A DNA stretch of 64,000 bases from Phytohabitans aurantiacus (GTDB lineage: Bacteria; Actinomycetota; Actinomycetes; Mycobacteriales; Micromonosporaceae), in the NCBI RefSeq assembly GCF_027923225.1, contig NZ_BSDI01000007.1, positions 682,001 through 746,000 of the forward strand, read 5' to 3'. Shown in pieces: positions 9,334 to 17,356 of the stretch (its first letter is position 1; every line of letters starts with the position of its first letter). A program made the position numbers and the translations under genes. The notes under the pieces are model-generated. The model was not told where the DNA came from. It did no database searches and was given only the letters and a program-made list of their open reading frames with translations.

Positions 9334-10143
9334 TCAGTCTTTGATGGCGCCGGCCGTCACGCCGGCCGCGACGTACCGCTGGGCGATGATCAGCAGGATG
9401 GTGGCCGGGATGGAGGCGACCACGGCGGTGGCCATGATGGCGTTCCACTGCTGGTTGTTGTTTCCGATGTACTGGTAGATGCCGAGGGTGATCGGCCGGT
9501 GGTCTCCGCCACCGTCCAGGGTGGACGCGAAGATGAAGTCGGACCACGCCCAGAGGAAGGCGAACAGCGACACGGTGACGATGGAGTTGCGGCTGACCGG
9601 TAGCACCACCGACCAGAACGTGCGCAGCCGGCCGGCCCCGTCGACCACGGCCGCCTGTGTCAGCTCGTCCGGTATCCCGGACATGAACGCGGTGAAGATG
9701 AGTACCCCGAACGGCACCGCGATCGTCGAGTCGGCCAGGATCAGGCCGGGTATCGAGTTGAGCACGCCGAGGTTGAGGTAGATGGCGTAGAAGCCCATCG
9801 CCATGATGATTCCGGGGATCATCTGGGCGATCAGCAGTACGAAGCTGAGCGCCCCGCCCCCGACCGGACGCAGCTTGGCCAGTGCGTACCCCGCCGGCGC
9901 GGCCAGCACGACGGTCAGCGCGACGGTGCCGAGCCCGACCAGCAGGCTGGTTCCGAGGTACGGCAACTGCTGGTCCAGCACCGCCCGGTACCCCTCCAGC
10001 GTGCCGTCGACGGGGAACAGGTGCGGCGGGTCGGCCCGCATGTCCTGGTCGCGGGTGAACGACACGTTGATCATCCAGTACACCGGGAAGAGCATGACGG
10101 CCGTCAGCACCAGCCCGATCACCGTCTTGATGGGACTCCTCAT
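9334..10143 (-). CDS. Carbohydrate ABC transporter permease, MalG type
   Basis: 269 residues with about six membrane helices, starting at ATG 10143 inside an ATGA overlap with the preceding permease. The EAA-type loop that docks the ATPase is around ELTQAAVVDGAGRLRTFWSVVLP, typical of MalG-like CUT1 permeases. Partner of the permease at 10140-11027 and the binding protein at 11014-12270. No ATPase is encoded in the operon, as usual for actinobacterial CUT1 systems that share an MsiK-type ATPase encoded elsewhere. Confidence 0.9.
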   Translation of the reverse strand: MRSPIKTVIGLVLTAVMLFPVYWMINVSFTRDQDMRADPPHLFPVDGTLEGYRAVLDQQLPYLGTSLLVGLGTVALTVVLAAPAGYALAKLRPVGGGALSFVLLIAQMIPGIIMAMGFYAIYLNLGVLNSIPGLILADSTIAVPFGVLIFTAFMSGIPDELTQAAVVDGAGRLRTFWSVVLPVSRNSIVTVSLFAFLWAWSDFIFASTLDGGGDHRPITLGIYQYIGNNNQQWNAIMATAVVASIPATILLIIAQRYVAAGVTAGAIKD

Positions 10144-11027
10144 GCCTGCTGCCTCCGCTGGATCCGGATGTAGATAAGCCCGAAGATGAGGGCCATCACG
10201 ATCAGCAGGTTGCCGACCGCCGCGCCGGGCCCGAAGGCGGGCAGCAGGTTGCCGAACCCGAGCCGGTACGACCAGGTGGCGAACGTCGTGGAGGAGTCGG
10301 TCGGCCCACCCCTCGTCATGATCCAGATGATGTCGAAGACCTTCAGCGTGTAGATCAGGCCGAGCAGCAGCGTGATGGCCGATACCGGGCGCAGCATCGG
10401 AAACGTGATCCGCCAGAACCGCTGCCAGCCGGTCGCGCCGTCCAGCGACGCCGCCTCGTAGAGGGTGCCGGGTATCCCCTGCAGGCCGCTGTAGAGCACG
10501 ACCAGGTTGAACGGGATGCCGATCCAGACGTTCGCGATGATCACCGACACCAGCGACCACTGCGGCGAGGTGAGCCAGTTGACGGGCTCGACGCCGACCA
10601 CGCCGAGCGCCGCGTTGACCACGCCGGCCTCGCTGTTGAGCATCCACGACCAGGTCGACGCCGACACGATCAGGGGCAGCAGCCACGGCACGAGAAACAG
10701 CGCCCGCAGCGTGCCCGACAGCGGGAAGTGCTGGTGGAAGAAGACCGCCAGCGCCATGCCGATGGTGAACTGGAAGGCCAGCGACGCGCCGGTGAAGACC
10801 ACGGTGTGCAGCAGCGCCGGTCCGAAGGTCGGGTCGGACAGGATCTTGCCGTAGTTGTCCAGCCCGGCGAACGGCGCTCCACCTTGGACGAACGAGCGGA
10901 CCGTGTAGGTACGCAGGCTCAGCTCGATGTTGCGATAGAGGGGGTAGGCGTAGAACGCCAGCAGGTACAGCGTCACCGGCGCGAGAAACGCCCACCCCGC
11001 CCAATCGCGCGTCTTACTTTGTCGCAC
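10140..11027 (-). CDS. Carbohydrate ABC transporter permease, MalF type
   Basis: 295 residues from GTG 11027; the frame extends further upstream but that part reads as proline/arginine-rich non-coding translation overlapping the binding-protein gene. About six membrane helices (first around AGWAFLAPVTLYLLAFYAYP). EAA loop near LYEAASLDGATGWQRFWRITFP. Overlaps the binding-protein gene by 14 bases at its start and the MalG-type gene by four at its end. The start is the least certain part, because no clear ribosome site precedes the GTG; translational coupling probably substitutes. Confidence 0.85.
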   Translation of the reverse strand: MRQSKTRDWAGWAFLAPVTLYLLAFYAYPLYRNIELSLRTYTVRSFVQGGAPFAGLDNYGKILSDPTFGPALLHTVVFTGASLAFQFTIGMALAVFFHQHFPLSGTLRALFLVPWLLPLIVSASTWSWMLNSEAGVVNAALGVVGVEPVNWLTSPQWSLVSVIIANVWIGIPFNLVVLYSGLQGIPGTLYEAASLDGATGWQRFWRITFPMLRPVSAITLLLGLIYTLKVFDIIWIMTRGGPTDSSTTFATWSYRLGFGNLLPAFGPGAAVGNLLIVMALIFGLIYIRIQRRQQA

Positions 11028-12270
11028 TTGCGGCCGTGGTCTGTGCGGCGGACAGTGCGTCCTTGGGCGACTTCGATCCGCTGAGCGCGGCCTGCGTCGC
11101 GGTCCACAGTGGTTCGGAGATCTTCGGGTACTTGGTGCCCAGGTTGTCACCGGTGCGCCCCTTGGCGGCCTTGACCGCCTCTACCCAGACCTTGAGCTTG
11201 GCGTCGGCGGCGACCTGCTTGTCCTGTACGGCCGCGACCGGAGCGATGTACGACAGGGTGGTGTCGGTGGTGAGCAGGTTGTCCGGGCTCGTCAGGCAGG
11301 ACACCAGCTTCTGCGAGGTGGCGTACCGGCCGGTGTCGCTCTGCACCGGGATCGAGACGAACTCGCCACCGGTGGGAGCCGGTGCCGTGCCGCCACCGCT
11401 GGCCGGGATCGGGATGATCCCGTACTCGAAACCGAGCTTTTCCGCGTTGCCCAGCTGCCACGTGCCGTTCTCGCTGAACGCGTAGTCGCCGCTGGCGAAC
11501 TCCTGCCAGCTCGTGGTCTGGGTGTTGTTGATGACCGAGTTCGGCGCGTATCCCTGCTTGAGCCAGTCCGTCCACAGTGTCAGCGCGGAGACCGCCTGCG
11601 AGGAGTCCAATGCGGTCAGTTGCGCGCCGGAGCCCCAGAACCACGGCAGGAACTGGAAGCTGCCCTCCTCGGTGCCGATCGCGGAGAAGGTGATGCCCTT
11701 CTTCCCGGCGCCCTTCACCTTTGCCAGCGCGGCGGTCAGCGACGGCCAGTCCTTCACGGAGGCGACGTCGACGCCCGCCGCGGTCAACACGTCCTTGTTG
11801 TAGTAAAGAGCGAGCGTGTTCGCCCCGATCGGGACGCCGTACGTCTTGCCGCCGCTCTGGCCGGCGCCGAGCAGGTTCGGCTCCATCGCCGACGTGTCGA
11901 GCTTCGTCTCCTCGGTCGTGGTCAGCGCGCCCGCCTCGGCGAGCGTCGAGATCACCGGGTTGTCGATGATCAGTACGTCGGGCGAGTTGTCCTGCTGCGC
12001 GGCGAGCAGCGCCTTGTTGGTCAGGTCGGTGGTGTCGTAGCCGGTCCGCTCGACGGTCACGCCGGCGGAGGTGCCGCAGCTCTTGAGCAGCTTGACCCAC
12101 TCGGAGTCGTCGTTGAACTGCGGGTACGGGTCCCAGATGGCGTACGAGCCGCCACCGTCCGAGGAGCCGTCGGAGGAGGACGAGGACGAGCAGGCGGTCG
12201 CGGCGCCGGCGAGCGAGACGGCGACCAACGCGGCGCCCACGGCGCGCCACCTGCGGGCGGGGGTCTTCAT
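11014..12270 (-). CDS. Sugar-binding lipoprotein, extracellular solute-binding family 1
   Basis: 418 residues. Lipoprotein signal with lipobox LAGAATAC (Cys near residue 27), then a Ser-rich linker and a family 1 periplasmic-binding fold (DNPVISTLAEAGALTT, GVPIGANTLALYYNKDVL, FASGDYAFSENGTWQLG). It captures an oligosaccharide outside the membrane and delivers it to the two downstream permeases. First gene of the operon; ribosome site AGGAGC 8 bases before the ATG. The promoter and LacI-type operators lie just upstream. Confidence 0.92.
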   Translation of the reverse strand: MKTPARRWRAVGAALVAVSLAGAATACSSSSSSDGSSDGGGSYAIWDPYPQFNDDSEWVKLLKSCGTSAGVTVERTGYDTTDLTNKALLAAQQDNSPDVLIIDNPVISTLAEAGALTTTEETKLDTSAMEPNLLGAGQSGGKTYGVPIGANTLALYYNKDVLTAAGVDVASVKDWPSLTAALAKVKGAGKKGITFSAIGTEEGSFQFLPWFWGSGAQLTALDSSQAVSALTLWTDWLKQGYAPNSVINNTQTTSWQEFASGDYAFSENGTWQLGNAEKLGFEYGIIPIPASGGGTAPAPTGGEFVSIPVQSDTGRYATSQKLVSCLTSPDNLLTTDTTLSYIAPVAAVQDKQVAADAKLKVWVEAVKAAKGRTGDNLGTKYPKISEPLWTATQAALSGSKSPKDALSAAQTTAASATK

Positions 12271-12289
12271 ATCGATGCTCCTAGAGGTA

Positions 12290-12315
12290 GCGAATCGGTT
12301 CGCGGAATCGGTTCG
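12290..12315. promoter_or_regulatory. Tandem LacI-type operators before the sugar operon
   Basis: The imperfect dyad GCGAATCGGTTCGC at 12290-12303 is followed directly by GGAATCGGTTCG at 12304-12315, so the core GAATCGGTTCG recurs with a 13-base period. The same dyad appears, inverted, before the LacI gene at 12390-12403. The sites lie between the predicted -10 and the start of the binding-protein gene, where a repressor would block transcription. LacI proteins typically bind such CG-centred palindromes. Confidence 0.8.
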
Positions 12316-12319
12316 ACAG

Positions 12320-12349
12320 AAGATAGGCCCGTATCCGAGCGTCGGTCAA
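12320..12349 (-). promoter_or_regulatory. Predicted promoter of the sugar transport/hydrolase operon
   Basis: On the minus strand TTGACC (12349-12344) and TATCTT (12325-12320) are 18 bases apart. Tandem operators begin 4 bases downstream of the -10. Prediction from consensus only. Confidence 0.6.
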
Positions 12350-12355
12350 TAGCCC

Positions 12356-12385
12356 TTGACATCATTTCGTAACAGCTTCTACGCT
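12356..12385 (+). promoter_or_regulatory. Predicted promoter of the LacI gene
   Basis: TTGACA (12356-12361), an 18-base spacer, and TACGCT (12380-12385). The -35 is a perfect consensus. The operator at 12390-12403 covers the likely transcription start, suggesting autoregulation. The two divergent promoters are back to back. Confidence 0.65.
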
Positions 12386-12389
12386 CCCA

Positions 12390-12403
12390 GCGAACCGATT
12401 CGC
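12390..12403. promoter_or_regulatory. LacI-type operator before the LacI gene
   Basis: GCGAACCGATTCGC, the exact reverse complement of the operator at 12290-12303. It lies just downstream of the LacI promoter -10. Confidence 0.8.
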
Positions 12404-12447
12404 TAGCTCAGCCTGTGCTCTAAGCTGCACGTCGTGAGGTGTACGAG

Positions 12448-13458
12448 ATGAACATCGGTGAGATCGCGCGCCGAGCCGGCGTGTCCCGCAGCACCGTCTC
12501 GTACGCGCTCAGCGGCAAACGGGTCGTCTCCGAGGAGACCCGGCAGCGCATCCAGGCCGTCATCGACGAGCTGGACTACCGGCCCAACGCCGCGGCCCGG
12601 GCCCTGAAAGAGGGGCGCACCCGCACCCTCGGCCTGGTCATACCCCCGGCCAGCCTGCGCCTCACCGACATGCAGCTCGGCTTCGTCGCCAGCGTCGTCG
12701 AGGCGGCCGCCCGCGTCGACCTCGACGTGCTCCTGTCCCCCTCCGGCGGCGACCACGACCGCTCCTTCGAGCGGATCGTCAGCGGCCGGCGCGTCGACGG
12801 CGTCATCCTCATGGAGATCCGCCTGGAAGACGAGCGGGTGACCCGGCTGCAGCAGACCGGGCTGCCGTTCGTCACCATCGGGCACACCGCCCACCCGCAG
12901 GGCACCTGCTGGGTCGACGTCGACTACGCCACCCTGATCGCCCGGTGCGTGCACCACCTGGCCGACCTCGGCCACCGGCACATCGCCCTGATCAACCGCT
13001 CAGCCGAGCTGGTCGCCGCCGGCTACGGGCCGGCACAGCGCGCCCTGACCGGGTTCACCGAGGCCGTCGCCCAGCGCGGGCTGACCGGCGTCGACATGTG
13101 CTGCGCCGACGACGCCCCCGGCGGCGAGTCCTGCCTCGAACAGCTGCGCGAACAACACCCCGAGGTCACCGCCATCGCCACCATCAACGAGGCCGCGCTG
13201 CCCGGGATCCAGCGCGCCCTCGAACGTGCCGGCGTCGCCGTACCCCGCGACATGTCCATCGCCGGCGTCGCCGCCCGGCACTGGGCCGAAGACTTCCGCC
13301 CGCCCCTGACCGCCGCCGACGTGCCGACCGAGATGGGCAACCACGCCGTCGACCTCCTCCTCGAGCGCATCGCCACCCCCGACGCGCCACCCCGACACCT
13401 CCTCCTCACCCCACCCATCTCCCTCCGCTCCACCACCGGACCGGCCCCCACCCGGTAA
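12448..13458 (+). CDS. LacI-family transcriptional regulator of carbohydrate locus 1
   Basis: 336 residues from ATG 12448, chosen over a GTG nine bases upstream because TGAGGT sits 7 bases before the ATG. N-terminal LacI HTH (IGEIARRAGVSRSTVSYALSG) with hinge helix RPNAAARALKEGRT, then a periplasmic-binding-like sugar sensor domain (about 60-330). Divergent from the sugar ABC/glycosidase operon and 84 bases upstream of the secreted GH gene. It probably represses both directions by binding GCGAAYCGRTTCGC until an imported sugar releases it. Confidence 0.9.
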   Translation: MNIGEIARRAGVSRSTVSYALSGKRVVSEETRQRIQAVIDELDYRPNAAARALKEGRTRTLGLVIPPASLRLTDMQLGFVASVVEAAARVDLDVLLSPSGGDHDRSFERIVSGRRVDGVILMEIRLEDERVTRLQQTGLPFVTIGHTAHPQGTCWVDVDYATLIARCVHHLADLGHRHIALINRSAELVAAGYGPAQRALTGFTEAVAQRGLTGVDMCCADDAPGGESCLEQLREQHPEVTAIATINEAALPGIQRALERAGVAVPRDMSIAGVAARHWAEDFRPPLTAADVPTEMGNHAVDLLLERIATPDAPPRHLLLTPPISLRSTTGPAPTR

Positions 13459-13495
13459 CCCCCATCCGGTAACCCCCACTCCGGTAATCCCCGGG
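13452..13495 (+). repeat. Three imperfect 15-base tandem repeats after the LacI gene
   Basis: Unit CCGGTAACCCCCAT/CT occurs at 13452, 13466 and 13481 (last copy diverged to CCGGTAATCCCCGGG). The first copy overlaps the stop codon region of the LacI gene. Function unknown; simple slippage is likely. Confidence 0.7.
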
Positions 13496-13542
13496 ACGAG
13501 CCACGCGCTCGCCCCGCGATCCCCCCTACGCAAGGAGTCCCT

Positions 13543-15345
13543 GTGAACAGACCCAGGCTGCTCAGCGTGCTCACCGCCGCCCTGGTAGCCGCCGCCTCCC
13601 TCACGGCCGCCAGCCCCGCACAAGCGGCGGACGAGTCCATCACCGTCAACTTCTCCGTCGCCGGCGGCAACCCGACGTACCGCGCCTCAGGCTGGATCTA
13701 CGGCATGACCGAGAACGCCTCCGGGCCCGCGGACCACTTCTACCGCGACGTCAAGTTCCGCTACATGCGCGCAGGCGGCGCGCAGCTCGGCCAACCCGGT
13801 GGCTGGGTCGCCGGTACCTATCAACGGCGCTGGGACTCGACACTGGCCCAGGCCCGCCGCACCATCGCGCTCGGCGGCCAGTTCGTCATCCTCCCCCACG
13901 ATCTGTGGGGCGCCGACGGGTACCCGATCTCGCGTTTCCCCGGCGACAACGGCAACTGGACCGACTACGACGCGTTCCTCACCCGCCTGATCAGCGACGT
14001 ACGCGCGGCCGGTATCGCCGTGCAGTGGGACATCTGGAACGAGCCGAACCTCGGCCTGTTCTGGAACCGCTCGCAGGCGCAGTACTTCGAGCTGTGGCGC
14101 CGCACCTACCAGCGGCTGCGCGCCGAGTTCCCCAGCCACCTGCTCGTCGGGCCGAGCTGTGCGTGCGTGCCGTCGACCGGTGGCTGGTGGGTCCAGTACC
14201 TCGACTTCATCCGCGCCAACAACCTGGTGCCGGACATCATCAGCTGGCACAGCCTGCCCGGCGACCCGGTCGCCAACGTCAACACCGCCAACACGACACT
14301 CAACGCGCGTGGCATCCCGCACCCGCGCCCGTATCAGATCAACGAGTACGGGTCGCCGAGCGAGCAGAATCCCGGTGACGGTTCCTGGTACATCGCGCGC
14401 CTCGAACGAGCCGGCGCCGATGGCCTGCGCGCCAACTGGGCCAGTACCGCGAACCTGCACAACGACCTCGGCAACCTGCTCGTGCGCAACTCGACCGGCG
14501 TACACATGCCCAAGGGCGAGTGGTGGGTCTACCGTTACTACGGCTCGCAGACCGGCCTGATCTCCTCCGTCACACCCAGCCCGGCGTACGACGCTTTCGC
14601 CACAAAGGACAGTGGTGTCGCCAGGATCCTGGTCGGCGGTGGCGGCACCACCGGCAACATCGCCGTCAACCTGCAACGCCTCGATACGACCAGCGGCATC
14701 GTGCAGAACAACCAGGTGCGCGTGGTCGCACAGCGCATCCCCTACAACGGCGGCGCCGCCGTGCAGGGCCCGATCACCATCGCGAACTCGGTCGTGACGC
14801 TGTCGGGCAACGCCACCACGGTGAACCTGCCACACAGCAACGCCGACGACACCTTTACCATCACGCTCCTGCCACCCTCCGAGGGCGGCTTCCAGACCGT
14901 GGCGGTCGCGCAGCACTCCCAGCAGTGCCTGGACAACACCAACCTGAGTACGGCCAACGGCAACCAACAGCAGCAGTTCCACTGCGAGGGCGGCGACCAG
15001 CAGCTGTGGAACTTCCGCCCCGTGGCGGGTGTCGCGGGTGCCTACACCGTCGTGAACCAGCAGAGCGGCAAGTGCCTCGACGTCAACGGTGCGTCCACAG
15101 CGGACGGTGCCGCGGTGCAGCAGTGGACCTGCGGCAGCGGCACCAACCAGCAGTTCACCCTGCGAAAGGTCACGTACGGCGGCAACGACTCCCACGACTA
15201 CCAGCTCGTCGCCCGCCACAGCGGCAAGTGCGTAGACGTCAGCGGCATCTCCACAGCGCCTCGCGCCGCCGTCCACCAATGGACCTGCAACCCAGCAACC
15301 CAAGCCACCCCGTCCAACCAAACCTGGCGCCTCTGGTCCCGCTAG
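13543..15345 (+). CDS. Secreted GH-A-type glycoside hydrolase with C-terminal ricin-type lectin
   Basis: 600 residues from GTG 13543, with AAGGAG five bases upstream. Sec signal peptide to about SPAQAADE (residue 30). The catalytic barrel, about 35-440, has WDIWNEPNLG (Glu near 166, acid/base) and YQINEYGSP (Glu near 268, nucleophile), the GH-A arrangement and most like GH39. A C-terminal ricin B (CBM13) trefoil, about 450-600, carries three repeats with QQLWNF, QQWTCG and QTWRLW-like motifs. Likely cleaves an extracellular plant or microbial glycan whose products are taken up by the adjacent ABC system. The ABC operon's large glycosidase is a distinct GH-A enzyme. Confidence 0.82.
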   Translation: MNRPRLLSVLTAALVAAASLTAASPAQAADESITVNFSVAGGNPTYRASGWIYGMTENASGPADHFYRDVKFRYMRAGGAQLGQPGGWVAGTYQRRWDSTLAQARRTIALGGQFVILPHDLWGADGYPISRFPGDNGNWTDYDAFLTRLISDVRAAGIAVQWDIWNEPNLGLFWNRSQAQYFELWRRTYQRLRAEFPSHLLVGPSCACVPSTGGWWVQYLDFIRANNLVPDIISWHSLPGDPVANVNTANTTLNARGIPHPRPYQINEYGSPSEQNPGDGSWYIARLERAGADGLRANWASTANLHNDLGNLLVRNSTGVHMPKGEWWVYRYYGSQTGLISSVTPSPAYDAFATKDSGVARILVGGGGTTGNIAVNLQRLDTTSGIVQNNQVRVVAQRIPYNGGAAVQGPITIANSVVTLSGNATTVNLPHSNADDTFTITLLPPSEGGFQTVAVAQHSQQCLDNTNLSTANGNQQQQFHCEGGDQQLWNFRPVAGVAGAYTVVNQQSGKCLDVNGASTADGAAVQQWTCGSGTNQQFTLRKVTYGGNDSHDYQLVARHSGKCVDVSGISTAPRAAVHQWTCNPATQATPSNQTWRLWSR

Positions 15346-15421
15346 CCCCCCGCTCCCCCGCGCGCCGCCCGGCTCGCGCTCCCCGCGCCGCTCCCGCTCC
15401 ACGGCGCCCCCTTTTCCCGCC

Positions 15422-15499
15422 GATCAAGGGCGAATGCACGTGGTTTGATCTCAGATCCGCGTGCGTTCGCCCTTGATCCATGCAGATGCCCTTGATCGG
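15422..15499 (+). repeat. GATCAAGGGC intergenic palindrome, copy 1
   Basis: A 22-base arm (15422-15443, beginning GATCAAGGGCGAATGCACG) pairs with 15457-15478 (2 mismatches) around a 13-base loop containing TTTGATCTC. A third half-site GCCCTTGATC follows near 15488-15497. Same layout recurs at 52022, 58088, 58181 and 63917. It lies between convergent genes, in non-coding sequence. Confidence 0.85.
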
Positions 15500-15580
15500 C
15501 GCGCCTAGCGCGCCGCAGCCGGCTTGATCGGCGCGCGCCTAGCGCCGCAGCCAGCCTGATCGGTGCGCGCCGCACCGCCG
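15491..15580 (+). repeat. 32-base tandem repeat next to palindrome copy 1
   Basis: Units beginning CTTGATCGGCGCGC at 15491, CTTGATCGGCGCGC at 15523 and CCTGATCGGTGCGC at 15555 each carry a CTAGCGC/CGCAGCC core, the last shortened. The rest of the 15346-15638 gap holds no gene that I can support. Confidence 0.7.
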
Positions 15581-15638
15581 TGTCCACCTTGAGTCGCTCG
15601 CGAGCCGGCATCGCGTGCCATGAGCGTAGGGAGGCGAA

Positions 15639-16553
15639 CTACGCGGGTGGGGTGAGCAGGTAGCGGCCGAGGGGGCGGGCCAGCTCGACGAGGCGGTCGG
15701 TTTCGGTGGGCGTGCACGCAGTCAGGGGTGGGGCGGCGTGGGGTGGGCACAGGCCCCAGCGGGCCAGCAATGCTTTGACGGTGGGCACCCCAGGGCGCAC
15801 GGCGTGCAGGGCGGCCAGGCGGGTGTTCAGCTCCTGCAGGCGGTCGAGTTCGGTGTCGTCGCCGACGGCGTGCGCGTCGACCATCGCGAGGGCGAGTCGC
15901 GGAGCGAGGTTGGCGGTGCCGGGCACGATGCCGCCGGCTCCGGCCCGCAGTGCCGCGGCGAGTTGGCGTTCGTCGCCCTGGCTGACCGTGAAGTCGGGCC
16001 GGTGGCGTGCCGCGGCGATCAGGGCTGCCAGCATGGCCGGGTCGCCGGACGAGTCCTTGACGCCCACCACGTGTGGCAGCGCCACGATACCGTCCACACT
16101 GGACTGTTCCAGAGGAGTCGCGTACTTGGGAGCGTTGTAGGCGACCACCGGCAGGCCGCAAGCGCTCAGGGCCGCGTAGTGGGCGACGACCTCGTCGGGG
16201 CGGTGCCGGAAGTACGTGGGTGGGCTGAGCACGAGGGCGTCCGGCTCGCCCGCGACGGCTTGCTCGGCGCGCAGCAGCGCCTCGGCGGTGCCGGGGGCGG
16301 TGACGTTCACCAGGATCACCCCGCCCGGTACGAGGTCTCGCCATCGCGCCACCACCCCGGCCACGTACTCGCCGGTCCGGTCCGCGGGCACCAGCGGCCC
16401 TTCGCCGTTGCTGCCAAGCAGCATGAGCCGCCGCACGCCGGCGCCCGCCATCGCGCGCAACAGCGGCTCGGCCGCCGGCGCGGAGGGCGCGCCGGGGCAC
16501 TCCATGGCCGTCACGAGCGGGACCACCACACCGCCGAGCAGGTCGCCGCTCAT
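15639..16553 (-). CDS. DapA/NanA-superfamily class I aldolase or dehydratase
   Basis: 304 residues from ATG 16553 in an ATGA overlap with the ATPase gene. TIM-barrel features of the dihydrodipicolinate synthase/N-acetylneuraminate lyase family: pyruvate-binding loop GSNGEG near 45, catalytic Tyr in VVAYNAP near 135, Schiff-base Lys in VVGVKDSSGD near 160. The family cleaves or dehydrates 2-keto-3-deoxy acids or condenses pyruvate. Its place at the end of an ABC import operon opposite a sialidase-fold protein argues for catabolism, not lysine synthesis. Candidate substrates are N-acetylneuraminate, Kdn, Kdo or a 2-keto-3-deoxyaldonate; sequence alone cannot choose. Confidence 0.85.
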   Translation of the reverse strand: MSGDLLGGVVVPLVTAMECPGAPSAPAAEPLLRAMAGAGVRRLMLLGSNGEGPLVPADRTGEYVAGVVARWRDLVPGGVILVNVTAPGTAEALLRAEQAVAGEPDALVLSPPTYFRHRPDEVVAHYAALSACGLPVVAYNAPKYATPLEQSSVDGIVALPHVVGVKDSSGDPAMLAALIAAARHRPDFTVSQGDERQLAAALRAGAGGIVPGTANLAPRLALAMVDAHAVGDDTELDRLQELNTRLAALHAVRPGVPTVKALLARWGLCPPHAAPPLTACTPTETDRLVELARPLGRYLLTPPA

Positions 16554-17356
16554 GACTCGGTGTTGAGTTCGAGGGCGGCGCCGACCAGCGCCTGCGTGTA
16601 CTCGTGCCGCGGCGCGACGAGCACCTCGCCGGCCGGACCCTGCTCGACCAGGACGCCGCTTCGCATGACCGCGATCCGGTCGGCGATCTGGTGCACCACG
16701 CCGAGGTCGTGGGAGATGAACAGCATCGACAGCCGGTGGCTGGCCCGCAGGTCCACGAGGAGCCGCAGGATCTGCGCCTGTACCGACACGTCCAGCGCGG
16801 ACACCGCCTCGTCGCAGACGAGCAGCCGCGGCTTGACGGCGAGGGCGCGGGCGATGCTGACCCGCTGGCACTGCCCGCCGGACAGTTCGCCGGCGTGTTG
16901 GCGGGCCACGCTGGCGTCCAGTCCGACGTCGTCGAGCAGGCGGTGCAGCGCGGCGGTACGGTCGCCGGCCGGAGCGGACACGGGATGGGTACGCCACGCC
17001 TCGCCGACGATCGCCGCGACAGTCATCCGCGGGTTGAGCGACGAGCGCGGGTCCTGGAACACCATCTGCACCGCGCGTTGCAGTGCGGCGGGGCGCTGGC
17101 CGACCGGCCCGAGGCGGTGTCCGTCCACTGTGACCGTGCCGGAGTCCGGCCGCACCAGCCCGACGACGGCGCGCGCCACGGTGGTCTTGCCCGATCCTGA
17201 CTCGCCGACCAGGCCGACCGTCTCGTCCGGCCCGACGTCGAGACTCACCCCGTCGACCGCGACGAACTCTCGCGTGGTGGCACGCCGCCACGGCGGTCCG
17301 GGCCGCCGGCCGAAGCTGACCCGCAGGTCGCGCACCTTGAGCAGGGTTTCAGACAC
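16550..17356 (-). CDS. Peptide/nickel-type ABC transporter ATPase, DppF-like
   Basis: 268 residues. Walker A GESGSGKTT near 40, signature LSGGQCQRVSIARAL near 150, Walker B LLVCDEAVSALD near 170, switch HDLG. Overlaps the DppD-like gene by 8 bases and the lyase by 4. Second ATPase of the family 5 importer here. Transporters of this class carry peptides, nickel, plant oligosaccharides or, in some bacteria, sialic acid (SatABCD of Haemophilus ducreyi, SiaEFGI of Corynebacterium). Confidence 0.92.
   Translation of the reverse strand: MSETLLKVRDLRVSFGRRPGPPWRRATTREFVAVDGVSLDVGPDETVGLVGESGSGKTTVARAVVGLVRPDSGTVTVDGHRLGPVGQRPAALQRAVQMVFQDPRSSLNPRMTVAAIVGEAWRTHPVSAPAGDRTAALHRLLDDVGLDASVARQHAGELSGGQCQRVSIARALAVKPRLLVCDEAVSALDVSVQAQILRLLVDLRASHRLSMLFISHDLGVVHQIADRIAVMRSGVLVEQGPAGEVLVAPRHEYTQALVGAALELNTES

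Noticed and set aside
15639..16553. DapA as a lysine-biosynthesis enzyme
   Set aside because: It ends an ABC/LacI operon opposite glycosidases, with GSNGEG in place of GTTGE and no lysine genes nearby; a catabolic lyase fits better.
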